A stretch of DNA of 64,000 nt from Petasospora fabianii (lineage: Eukaryota; Ascomycota; Saccharomycetes; Phaffomycetales; Wickerhamomycetaceae), in assembly GCA_022641835.1 (NCBI GenBank), contig CP048716.1, positions 1,426,001 to 1,490,000 of the forward strand, read 5' to 3'. Position numbers and translations under genes: made by a program. Under the pieces are notes generated by a model that worked only from the letters and a program-made list of their open reading frames with translations, ran no database searches and was not told the DNA's origin. Shown piece after piece: positions 40,544-51,200 of this stretch. Each line of letters opens with the position of its first letter. The first letter of the stretch is position 1.

Positions 40544-41521
40544 TGTGCTGTGTGGTGTTAGTCTCGTACTTAGTAGTATCAGGGTGGGAGAGAGGAGCGA
40601 GGCGCGCGATTCAAATAGTGCGAGAAACACGGGCGCCACTGCCGGGGCGACGCGTCGAAGGGGAAACTTGTAACAACAATAACAAATCTCGCGGGGCAGG
40701 TGAGGGTAAATGTCGGTAACTGGGGCAACAATAATAACAAAAAACAACAACAAAAGAGTTCGCGAAGAAAAAGGTTTGGAGCGCGAAAAGCGCGAAGCGG
40801 CCACCAGATGAACTTCACGAAACCGACATCCACCAATCCCAGGATCCGCTCACCACCCGCCGGGAAGTGCCGACCCCGACCCCCCGAGTCAGAGCCCCAC
40901 TTTGGGGTCCCTTGTGAACGCCACTGGGTGATATCCAGTCAGGAGTAGCAATTGCGTGAGCCCAATGGCGGTGGTGCCATTGAGCGACTTGTCCGCGTGC
41001 CATGCGCACCTGTCAACTGCTTCCCCGGATCGGTGCGACCGTGCCAGAGCAGGCAGTGCTCGTGGGTCCCACCACAGCAATTGAGCCAGCAAACCGACAA
41101 CAACAACACCTGAAGGGCCCCCAGTAGACCAGGTACGCCATACAGTCTGAAGAAGTGCCAGTGGGTGGCCCATGAGCCTGCGGTCGCCAGTATGCAGCGC
41201 AGCCTTCACCATACTCTACCCGCGAATACTCACATACAATTTTGTTAGGGGCTCTCTACACTAGGAGGTAGGGTGGGAAAGGCTGTGAGCTCCTTACAAA
41301 GTGCGCCTTTTCTATGGTGGTGAAGAAAATGTGTGGGAGATGTTTGGGTTTTCGCGCACTCCTTTGTCACGTGAAAATTCACGTGATCAATTATTTCGCG
41401 CTCTTCACTACAAAAAGTCCGGAGAAGGGCGGGTAACCCCTGTTCCCACTAGAACACTGAAGTAGTCATCACGTTGGGCATTCGTCACATTAAGTACAAG
41501 TTGAGGGGGTTATCATCAGCA
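40544..41521. other. 978-bp region upstream of NHP6
   Basis: Holds an ACGCGT at 40650-40655, a GC-rich stretch (40840-41210) without a convincing gene, and a compact composite site at 41350-41400 (separate entry). Confidence 0.5.
41350..41400. promoter_or_regulatory. Composite site: two TTTCGCG flanking two TCACGTGA
   Basis: TTTCGCG at 41350-41356, TCACGTGA at 41367-41374 and 41379-41386, TTTCGCG at 41394-41400. CGCGAAA is an SBF-like (Swi4) core and CACGTG a Cbf1/Pho4 core. It is 3' of TIM12 and far upstream of NHP6, so the served promoter is unclear. Confidence 0.5.
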
Positions 41522-41934
41522 TCATTTTTGCTGGAACTGGTGGTACTGAACCATCCCCTCCGGCGTCAGACCATTCTGTTGGACATACTGTAGTACTCGT
41601 TAGTGTTCTGATGTGTACCGTCGGGTCGAGATCGATACTTACTGTTCCTATCTTCACATTGGCCTTGAAGTACTTGGCCACACATCTGTCGATACACACC
41701 GACTCACCCTTTGTCAAATCGGATTCACCGTACTCTTCGGGTATGCACTTGTTTGAGCAAGTCCTCAGAATTCTATTGCCAATGCGTTAATACTTCTGTC
41801 TTGCCCGCCAATGACTCTATCTTTACTCACGTATTAAAAGTGGTGTTCATCGCGTCGAACTGAATTTCAGCCATCTTCACCCTCTCCGGATCCGCCTCCA
41901 TATTCATCGCCGCATTTCTCAAAAGATAGGACAT
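41522..41934 (-). CDS. TIM12: Mitochondrial small Tim protein Tim12, three exons
   Basis: 99 residues after splicing (109 in S. cerevisiae). Peripheral subunit of the TIM22 complex that receives carrier proteins at the inner membrane. Exon 1 is 41934..41831, exon 2 41772..41643, exon 3 41587..41522. Introns are 58 nt (GTGAGT, ATTAAC, ATAG) and 55 nt (GTAAGT, ACTAAC, ACAG). The twin CX3C motif is complete: C40-x3-C44 and C61-x3-C65. IQFDAMNTTFNTILRTC and DLTKGESVCIDRCVAK favour Tim12 over Tim10, and the tail YVQQNGLTPEGM corresponds to Tim12's. It is divergent from PBY1; in S. cerevisiae TIM12 (YBR091C) and PBY1 (YBR094W) are separated only by PHO3 and PHO5. Confidence 0.9.
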
Positions 41935-42143
41935 CTTAGTCACTCTAGTGTTTGAACAGTCAGTCGTAAGACTCTCACCAAAAGTTGCAAGGGCTCGATG
42001 TCTTCTTTGGGAAATATGTTTTTTTTTAATCCGCATGCTCGAAAATTTAAAAGTGGCACCTACCCGGGCAAACCCAAGCACCTGAATATATTCTCTCAAG
42101 TTGAGGGCTCTATACACCTTTAACTGACCCACTGTACACCACG

Positions 42144-44677
42144 ATGCACGTTCTGGTACGTTGAACGGCTCACTTTCACCTTTGAGAATTCTGAGCAGAG
42201 GCGCGTTCAACAAAGAGCACACCAAACCCTCATGCTCTCCACACTTGACACCTCGCCCCGTGTGGGCAAACATATCACTCTCTTCAGCCACTAACCAATA
42301 CGTAACAGCTTACAAACGACGATGGTCCTCTCAACGATGAGTCATCTCCATATGTGAAGATCCTTGTCGATGCCATTGAAAAGTATACCGACTGGGACTT
42401 GTCCATTGTAGTGCCAAATCAGCAGAGATCTTGGATCGGAAAGGCTCACCTTGCCGATAAAAACCTCACAGCCACGTTTATCTATCCACATGATCCAGAA
42501 TCTAACTCCTTCCTTGGTCCTTTCCACACTCCACAACAGGAGTTGAGAGAGAAGTACAAAGAGTGGGTCTTGATCGATGGTACCCCGGCATCTTGTGCCG
42601 ATATTGGTATCAACCATCTCTATAAAGAAAAGGGACCAGTGGACTTGGTCCTGTCTGGTCCAAACTTTGGTAAAAACACCACTGCAGTCTACATTACCTC
42701 TTCCGGTACTATTGGTGCCGCTATGGAGGCCGCTCTTGCTGGTATCAAGTCAATTGGTGTCAGTTATGGTTTCGATGAGAGAGTAATGGATGCAAAGCAG
42801 GTGGCAAGAGTCCAGGAGGCTGCCAAGATTACTGTAAAGCTCGTGGATTACTTATACAATGACTGGAATGGTAATGTCGACCTTTACAGTATCAATATTC
42901 CACTCATTGATTCTTTGAAGGTTGGCAAGACAAAGATCGAGTATGCTCCAATTTTGGAGAACAGATGGAAGTCTATCTTCCAGGAGATGACTCCAAGACG
43001 TGTGGACTCTCAGACTGATATCGTCGATGCCGCATCTACCAGTAAAGTCCAGTTTAAGTGGAAGCCAGACTTCGTCTCCGTTCATGAGTCGGTCCTCAAG
43101 TCCGAGAAAGAGGGTATCCACAATGATGGTCTCACTCTCCATAAGGGTAACATCAGGTATGTCAACCGTGCTCTTCATTTCCCACAATTAAAGCTACTAA
43201 CCTAACTTATAGTGTTACTCCATTGAAAGCAGTGTTTAAAGACGTTCCTCTCACCGGTGAGATCGAGCTTGAGTAAGTGACCTTCCACTATGCTCGTGAT
43301 ACGGAAGTTGATACTAGGCAGCAACAAGATTTACAACTTTGAAAGTTTACAGATTTTGTTATTTATCTATTACTGACATGCTAGTTATCACTTGTATTTT
43401 GTTTTCGGTTTGTTTTATTTGGACTCGTGTATTAACGCTCCAATTCTAGTCTCTCTACCGTACCTTCCATCACAACTAAGCTTGCTCAAAGTCACATCTC
43501 CAATGGTGCTGTCTTCCTTTCCATTGACCACAACTCCTATATATATCCCGCCCTAGTCAAAGCTGTTCAAAAGCACCTTCCAAACCTTCCATTTGTTGAC
43601 ACGCTCACAAACACCAAGACTTTCCAGTACGGTGAATATGAAGAGCTAGACTTCGACCGCCTCCACAGCGATGACACCTATCTCGTGAACTCGTACATTT
43701 ATCGTAAGGCTCTTATCCGCAAGCACTACCTAGCACATACTATTCATTCTTATCTCGTAAAGCACCCAGACTCAGCACTTGCTGGTGCATTCCCAGAAAC
43801 CTTTCAATTGGAGGTCGATTATGCCGAGTTCCTTGAAGACTCCCTTGATGAGGCATACGAACTGCGCTCCGAAATTGAAGCCGGCGGGAAGACATGGATC
43901 CTCAAGCCTTCCATGAGTGATCGTGGTCAAGGTATTCGTATTTTCCGTACAATTGAACAACTTCAAGAGATCTTTGACTCGTTTGAAGAGGACGCTACGG
44001 ATGACGAGGGTGAAGAATGCTCCGAAGGCAACCACGGTGTGATTACTAGTCAGTTGAGACATTTCGTCGTTCAAGAGTACCAGGACTCTCCTCTCCTTTT
44101 GGACCAGTATAACAACAAAAAATTCCATTTCAGAGTTTATGTGTTGGCTAATGGTTCAATCGAAGTGTTTGTCTACAAAAGAATCTTGACGTTGTTTGCA
44201 CTGACGAAATACACCAAACCTGTTGATGAAGAAGGAGAGATTCAAATGTTCGGTCATCTGACAAACACTTGCTTGCAAGGTGAAGAAGCTTCTTCCAAGA
44301 ACAACTCTGTAGTGGAGTTTGCTGACCTGGAGGGGCTATCATCGGAGCAGAAGGATAAAATCTTCAAGCAAATTTGCGATGTTGTCGGTGAAGTGTTCAA
44401 GGCCGCTACTAGTGTGGACCGCATGAACTTCCAGCCATTGAAGAACGCATTTGAGATTTACGGTTTGGATTTCATTGTCAATGAAGATCTCACAGTGAAG
44501 CTCTTGGAAATCAACGCCTACCCAGACTTCAAGCAGACGGGCGAAGAACTCAAGTCATTGATTTATGACTTGTTCGATTCAGTTGTGGAACGTTGTGTGG
44601 TTCCATTCTTTGGTGGTGAAAAGGTATCCAATGAGCTTCTTGTCCAGGTCTTGGACGAAAATACGGATGGTTGGTAG
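42144..44677 (+). CDS. PBY1: SurE-like plus tubulin-tyrosine-ligase-like protein Pby1, four exons
   Basis: 715 residues after splicing (753 in S. cerevisiae). P-body-associated protein. Exon 1 is only 42144..42155 (MHVL), exon 2 42309..43156, exon 3 43213..43272, exon 4 43450..44677. Introns are 153 nt (GTACGT, CACTAAC, ACAG), 56 nt (GTATGT, ACTAAC, ATAG) and 177 nt (GTAAGT, ATTAAC, CTAG). Joining restores the SurE start MHVLLTNDDGPLNDESSPY, whose two Asp bind metal, and the DGTPASCADIG and DLVLSGPNFGKN motifs. The C-terminal half is TTL-like (ILKPSMSDRGQGI, HFRVYVLANG, LLEINAYPDFKQTG). The CTG in VLSGPN reads as Leu. Confidence 0.92.
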
Positions 44678-44791
44678 CTGTAGACATTCCGTCTGTAATC
44701 CATTCAAAGTCATAACATTATTAGCATTTGTATATAAAACAGGGATCACATCTTTCGCATACTTGCTGCCTGTAGTACAAAAAAGACAGAT

Positions 44792-45866
44792 TTACTGTGC
44801 ACCCCTTCTTCTACCTCTTCTTGTTGACTGTGGAGTGGCGGTACCGTCTTTCGAGGAGTTTGATGAAGTGTCGATGCCCTTAGCCTCCTTTTCGGCCTGA
44901 GCAGCCTTAGCAGCAGCCTCTTTCTCAGCGACATAAAGATCACTCTCATCTGGATCACCATTCATCTCTCTACCCCAAGCATAGAGCTTCTCCTTTATTG
45001 TCTGTGCTCTCACCAAGTTATTTCTTATCGTCGTTAAACTCTGGATGAACTCTGTAGATCTCTGCTTTGCCAGTAGTGCGCACTGTCTTGCCTCTTCAGC
45101 AAGGAGTGGATCCAGACCTGCATCTGGGTCAACCTTGAAGCCTGGAAGGGCAAAGAACGGATCGGCTTCATCATTGGCTGTTTTTCTTGTGACCCTCTTT
45201 TCTGGTGTTGTTTCCTTCTCTTCCTCTGTCTTCGGCTCAATGTGGTTGTAGTCCTCGAGCTCCAATCCATCTTCGAGGAGCAGCTGGGAATCCTCGCCCA
45301 ACAACAAGTCCAAAAAGCCGGATATGGCATTCACTGACTCCTGCTCCTTTTCAATGATCTCTATAGATTGCTGTGCGTAGTGTTTGAGGAAGTTAGACGT
45401 ATAGGTTCTTGAAATAACGTCTCTCTTTGAAAGCTCAGAAGGGTGACTGATGGGTCTGAGAATCTCCTCCAGGTCAATGTCGTAGTATGGATTTTCATTG
45501 TCCTCATCAGATTGCTGCTCATAATCAGGATCATCGTAATTGTACACGTCGAGTTTTCTTCTTTTGAACACCGTTCTGGTGGATCTGTTGTATTCCACTG
45601 GCTCCACTTCCTCAATGTCGTTATTGATACCATCTATGCGTTCACGATGGACAAGCTGAGCGCCAAACTTAAGCTTGTTGCCTCTGTTGGAGGTTTCCCC
45701 ATTGATAGCTCCTTCATCAACAATGTACCTTTGTGGGCCAGCCTTGACTTTATGAATGAAAGTGCTGTTGATTGGGTGTTAGTGATTAACTTCACCATGA
45801 GAGGAATTAGTTTGAAACTTACTTGACGAGTTCTCCTGCCTCTTGCCTTGTCAGTTCAGTTGCCAT
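44792..45866 (-). CDS. RXT2: Rpd3L histone deacetylase complex subunit Rxt2, two exons
   Basis: 338 residues after splicing. Exon 1 is 45866..45823 (MATELTRQEAGELV plus two bases), exon 2 45764..44792; the 58-nt intron has GTAAGT, CACTAAC and ACAG. The joined N-terminus leads into NRGNKLKFGAQLVHRERIDG, the Rxt2 N-terminal signature. RTVFKRRKLDVYNYDDPDY and EEILRPISHPSEL follow, then acidic stretches and a basic C-terminus (RRGRRRG). Without the intron the visible frame begins at a GTG and misses 67 residues. It converges on PBY1, the same arrangement as YBR094W and YBR095C in S. cerevisiae, and is divergent from POL30. Confidence 0.88.
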
Positions 45867-46248
45867 GATATATATGTGTGTGCAAGCAAATAAGGAATCA
45901 ATAGACGGTATATGGTGGGTTATGGTCTGTCCTAGTCTCTACCGCTATGGTGATAAGGCTCGAGACAAGCCCAGTCTTCTATATTCTCTGAATTTTGACG
46001 GAGACCCCGTCTCGGAAGTGCTGCCCGAACCGACCTGTTATTGATTATGTAATCAACAGTCACGTGCCATCTGGTTTGCGCACTCTAAGAAGAAACGCGA
46101 AATTTATACTACGCGTCTCGTGGGAGAAGTTGGTCGAGACAGGACGCGTAAACGCGTTGAAAATTCAGAGTTATCTTTGTCTTGCACCATCGGGGAGGCA
46201 ACGTCTTTTTACTCAACTACACATACAACACAGTTACGAATATTCACA
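45867..46248. other. Divergent promoter of RXT2 and POL30
   Basis: 382 bp. Contains GTCACGTG at 46059-46066, an ACGCGAAA at 46094-46101, and three ACGCGT boxes nearer POL30. Confidence 0.6.
46111..46157 (+). promoter_or_regulatory. Three MCB (ACGCGT) elements upstream of POL30
   Basis: ACGCGT at 46111-46116, 46144-46149 and 46152-46157, about 90-140 bp upstream of the ATG. MCB elements bind MBF (Mbp1-Swi6) and drive G1/S expression of replication genes including POL30 in S. cerevisiae. Confidence 0.85.
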
Positions 46249-47134
46249 ATGCTTGAAGCCAAATTCAGCGAGGCCTCCCTCTTCAAAAAGGTATGTTCTA
46301 ACCGAACTCTGGCTGATTTCCCTCCTCTTGAGCTAAGCTTTAGACAGAGAGGAAACGCTGCCACCACGCCAGTAAGACGATACTAACCAATCACTTTAGA
46401 TCATTGACGCTTTCAAGGACACTGTCCAACTCTGTAACTTCAACTGTACCAAGGATGGTATCTCTGTCCAGGCTGTTGATGACTCCCGTGTCCTTTTGGT
46501 CTCTTTGCTCATCGCTAAGGATGCCTTTGACGAGTACAGATGTGACCGTAACTTGACCTTGGGTATTGACCTTTCCTCTCTTGCCAAGGTCTTGAAGGCC
46601 GGTAACAGTACTGATTCTTTGACTTTGGTAGTTGAGGACGATGCTGATAAGATTCTTATTCTTTTCGAAGACAAGGAGAAGGACAGAATGTCTGAGTATT
46701 TCCTCAAGTTGATGGATATTGAGTCTGACTTCCTCGATATCGAGGATATGGAGTACGACTCCGTTGTCACTCTTCCATCTGCTGACTTCCAGAAGATTGC
46801 CAGAGACTTGTCTCAGCTCTCCGATTCCTTGAATGTTCTTGTGACAAAGGACACAGTTAAGTTCAACGCCGAGGGTGATATCGGTTCTGGTTCCGTTGTC
46901 GTCAAGCCAATCACCGACATGGACAAGCCAGAAAGGTCCGTTAAGGTCCACCTCGTTAAGGCTGTCAACTTAACCTTTGGTCTTAAGTACATCCTTGACA
47001 TCATCAAGGGTGCTGGTCTTTCTAGCGCCACTACAATCAAGTTGGCTGATAAGACACCAGCTTTGTTCGAGTACAGACTCTCAGACGGTTACCTCCGTTT
47101 CTACTTGGCTCCAAAGTTCGAGGACGAAGAGTAA
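46249..47134 (+). CDS. POL30: PCNA sliding clamp, two exons
   Basis: 258 residues after splicing, exactly the usual PCNA length. Trimeric clamp that tethers DNA polymerases delta and epsilon and repair factors. Exon 1 is 46249..46290 (MLEAKFSEASLFKK), exon 2 46400..47134; the 109-nt intron has GTATGT, TACTAAC at 46381-46387 and TTAG. Exon 2 gives IIDAFKDTVQLCNFNCTKDGISVQAVDDSRV, then the interdomain loop with VLKAGNSTDSLTLV and the C-terminus FYLAPKFEDEE. S. cerevisiae POL30 has no intron. MCB boxes upstream predict G1/S induction. Confidence 0.97.
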
Positions 47135-47289
47135 AATGTTTGAGTTTGTATATTGGTTTTAATGGTTGCGGGTTCTTCTATATGAAAATGGCATTACGAT
47201 AAAAAAATTAAGTTAAGAGTAGTAGTATTGACATCAAATTGGCATTATCATAGCGGGCATTAACAATTGGTATGAACACACGTTTTTTT

Positions 47290-47823
47290 TTAGACATCCT
47301 GAGCGTTTGGATCCAGCTTCTCGAGGAACCCTGAGCGAATAGTAGCTTTCTCTGTGATTGGAAGGATAAGCCTATAAGCGTCATGTTGGTTCAGATAGTA
47401 GCGATATAGCCTCTTGCTTCTCATGAATCCCATGTTTTCATACAAAGTGATCGCAGGAATATTCACTGCTTCGGTTTCAAGCATGATCTCATCACATCCA
47501 CTGTCAATCATCTCTTGAATCGCCTGTTTCACAAGGCTTTTGGCAATACCACGTCCTCTGAACTCCTTCTTCACGGCAAGCATTCCAATGTATCCTCTAA
47601 GTCGGGCATTTCTGTGTGGTTCAAGCTTGCAAACTATCACACCTATCAATACACCGTTGACCTTGGCGATTTTGCAGAGCTCTGGCCATTGATTGAGGAA
47701 GAATCGGTAGACGTAAATTGAGTACGGCTCGGAGAGGTCATCACCGATGAGTCGTTTGATGGCGTTGAAGTCCTCATCGTCTTCGAATGTGAGGTGTGAA
47801 TACGCCACATCTGATTCTACCAT
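47290..47823 (-). CDS. MAK3: Catalytic subunit of N-terminal acetyltransferase NatC
   Basis: 177 residues, as in S. cerevisiae (176). GNAT-fold enzyme that acetylates N-terminal Met followed by large hydrophobic residues, in complex with Mak10 and Mak31. LSEPYSIYVYRFFLNQWPEL, LEPHRNARLRGYIGMLAV, the acetyl-CoA loop RGRGIAKSL, and EIMLETEAVNIPAITLYENMGF are nearly those of yeast Mak3. No intron. Divergent from ATG11, as MAK3 (YPR051W) and ATG11 (YPR049C) are in S. cerevisiae. Confidence 0.96.
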   Translation of the reverse strand: MVESDVAYSHLTFEDDEDFNAIKRLIGDDLSEPYSIYVYRFFLNQWPELCKIAKVNGVLIGVIVCKLEPHRNARLRGYIGMLAVKKEFRGRGIAKSLVKQAIQEMIDSGCDEIMLETEAVNIPAITLYENMGFMRSKRLYRYYLNQHDAYRLILPITEKATIRSGFLEKLDPNAQDV

Positions 47824-48236
47824 ATTGCAGGATGTCGGACCAATTGCAAGCTCTGACCGGTAGCCCAGAAGGAATGGTTATAGGATCTCAACACTTTAGG
47901 TACGATTCTCCATACCCGAAAGATCGGCCAAAAATTCTGCCAGCTGAATACGGGTAAATAGGCGCTGGTGTTTTAGTGCTGCGCGTACCAGCCATTTCGC
48001 TATCCGCTATCAGACGTGGTAAACTCTTTCCTTTAGAGTTATCACAACTTTGTACTTTCTCAAGACATTAAAGAGACTTTGACACAGGCGGCTCACTCAT
48101 CCGCTGTGCTCACGTTTTGCTACATCAGTACCGCCCAACACACACACAACATATACGGCACGCCTTCTACTTCCTAACCCCCGTCCCAGCAAGCCATCTC
48201 ATCTCATATGACACATCCCCTACGCCACTCTTTAAT
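47824..48236. other. Divergent promoter of MAK3 and ATG11
   Basis: 413 bp; no gene or clear regulatory motif recognised. Confidence 0.45.
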
Positions 48237-51200
48237 ATGAACGCAGAATACATGGATATATATCATGCCCACACTGGTGCACGGGTACGGATAAGTCGCC
48301 ATTATTTCCTTTCACTTGAGGAGCTCAAACGTTTCTGTATGTCTCAGTTCAGCATACCCCACACACAGCTCTTTCTTCTCTCCTCATTCGGCATGAAACT
48401 CAAGTCCTCATCTCTCGAACATTGTGATGAAATCTATGTTTACGACAAGAACTTGTTCTCCATTGAAGAAGTCTCGGGTATACAACGGTACATCCTTAGC
48501 AATTACACAGAGAGCTTTGACAGTCTTATACATCCCATTAGCTCGCCCCTTCTGGATGTGGATTTAGAGAGGCTTGCATCAGCAAAGAACACAAGGCAAT
48601 TGATCAGCCTACTTACAACAAACCTGGGCTGGGTTGCTGCCATTGAATCTGATTCAAATCTCTTTCACAAAAAAGCTACAGACTTGAAAGAAAGAACAGC
48701 GGTGCTATTCAGGAGCTTGAAGGTTGCCAGCTTGTACATTGAGAACTACTGTAACGAAGTGAAAAAGAGCTTTGACGCATCAGTTGAATTCCTCGTGAAC
48801 TTACAAAAGCACACATTAGGTCTCAAATGGAAAGAGAACTATGAAAAATTGCAACAAGTCAAGACACTCGAAGGTGTTGTTCTCGCTGACTTCTTGGATT
48901 ACTCGAAATTGGAGAACCAAGCTAAAGAGTGCCTTGAACTCAATGAGAAACTGAATAATACACTTCTCACTCAGAGAACAAGAATATCGAAGAGCAACAA
49001 TTCCAGGGCACAGGTTGATCAAGACATTGGGACAACTGATACCGACACAAACAAGGTGATCAAAGGCAACGAACCGGAAGAGTGGTTGAATGAGTTGAAG
49101 TTACTTAGTGATAAGGTCAAGAAGGATACCAGGCACCTACTTGATGAAACAAAAGACTCCGTGGATGAGCTCAGTCTTGATATGATCTTGGACACATTCC
49201 AGCTCCATAAATCACAATTTGTGAAGACCATATACGAACTTTCCTTCTCCCTTTTCCAGCTGTTTCAGTCGTATCGGGAGCTATTCACCAAGACACAAGT
49301 GTCCCTTTCAAGCTTTCTACATAAGCTCTCTGAGGCCCAGGCTGAGATGGTTACGCTCAACGAATCTTTAAGACATGTTGCTCATGACGTTGAGAGGGTC
49401 CAAGAGCTTGAATCACAGCTTGCCCATACCGCTGACCTTCCTTTATTATACGGTCTTTATATCGTCGAAACTGTTCGTCGGAGTGAGTGGTTGAAAACCA
49501 TGAAACATCAGTCCTCCAAGACGAATGAAAACTTTGCTTCACTTCGTGAAAAGGAAATTAGGGCCAGAAGTACATGGGTCAAAAACTATGGCGACATCTT
49601 AAAGCTTATGAAAAGGGACATATCCGACTTCAACAGTGAAAGTCTCGTGACGTTCGAGCTCACGATTAACGACACGCGACAAGAGCTACATTCACAGGAT
49701 TTCATTTTCGATGATGCGAACGCCTATATTCAACAGCTTCAGGCAATCAATTGTGACCCAGAGATCATCAGTGTACTCATCAAGTCTACAAATGACATAC
49801 CACTGAAACTCTCCAAGATCACCGCTAAATCAGACTCCGTACACGAGTCTCACGATGCTGTCATCAAGGGCTTCAAGGGACGTATCAAGAAGCTCGAAAG
49901 CTTACTTCATCAAGAGCAGTTCAAAAACTACCAGCAATGGCCATCACATGGTGATCGTCCGCCTGTTGCGTCTCGTTATTCGATCAATGAAAAGCTTCTC
50001 TCTTCAACAACACCTACAGAGAGCTTTATCAGAGGGTCGGGATCTACACTGCAAGACTCTGGAGAGATTCAAAAACTAACTGAGGAAGCTCGTACCTTGA
50101 AGAACGATTTGAAGAGACATAAGAACACTGTTGAGATCTTGAATGAAGAGCTCAAAGGCTCGAAGCACCAAGCCTCTATCAAAGAATTTGAAGTGCAAAC
50201 TCTTCAAAAGGATATTGAGAGAATGAAAGAAGGTCATGATTCTGAAGTTGCAAGATTGCGTGTGAAGATCAGCGAACAGGAAGTGGCGAAGGCTATGGCT
50301 GAAGATCAGGTTTCTAGACTCAACGAGGAGCTCCGTCAGTATACCATCAAAATTGTGGAGAAAGACAAACTGATAACAGAAATGGAGACTGAGCATGCCT
50401 TAGCGGCTCAGAATGCGGAGAAGAAGTTCGCAGCAAAGGTTTCTGAGTTCGATGTCTTGAAATTGGAGGTCGAGAACCGACAGCCACTTGACGATGTTGA
50501 TGCTCTCAAGTCTGATATTGAAGCTTTGAAAGCTCAGATTTCTGAAAAAGACACCCTCTTATCGGCGAAGGACAATTTACTATCTGAGAAGTCTCGCTTG
50601 ATAGATGAGAAGTCTGCATCATTGAAAGAGAAGGACGCAATAATCATCTCGCTCACGAACAGCAACACCGAAGAGGTTTCAAAGCTTCAAGAGAAGAACA
50701 TTGACCTTGAAAAGCAGGTTTCTTCGATGAACAACAATCTTGAGACTCTCAAGGATAACTATGAACGTCTCAGCTCTATGAAAAATGATCTTCTAGAGAA
50801 CATGTCCAACCGTGAAAACGAGTTTGCCAAAGAGAAGGTCTTACACCAAGAGGAGATTGAAGCTCTCAAGATGAAGGCGGAAGAGCTGGAGAAAACCATT
50901 GCTTCCCATGTTGAGGATATTGGGACGATGTCCGAGACTCACAAACAGCAGACGCAAACCATAGTTCAACTTGTGGTTATCATCAATAGTTTGGCAATCA
51001 AGGCAAGAGACTTGAGTGACATTCTTGTCACTTTGTACGATCTTCTCTGTTCTGGACTGAAATCTATGGGATTGCTTGCTGTGAGACATACTGAGAATGG
51101 TAAGGTCAGTATTATCCGTGTGAAAGGTTTGAAGAAAGCTACTGGTGACTTGAGTGCTACAGTTGATCTTGCTAATGGCTTCAAACCGGACTTGGAGCAA

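Noticed and set aside
41935-42291. Minus-strand frame upstream of TIM12 giving a longer protein
   Set aside because: No similarity to Tim proteins; the ATG at 41934 gives the expected N-terminus, and the region is the shared promoter and PBY1 first intron.
42309-43156. Reassigned CTG codons (serine or alanine)
   Set aside because: CTG sits at conserved Leu positions in PBY1 and TIM12, so the standard code fits.
43157-43205. PBY1 exon 2 frame running to a stop at 43205
   Set aside because: The last 16 residues are read-through of intron 2; the conserved SVTPLKAVFKDVP follows after splicing.
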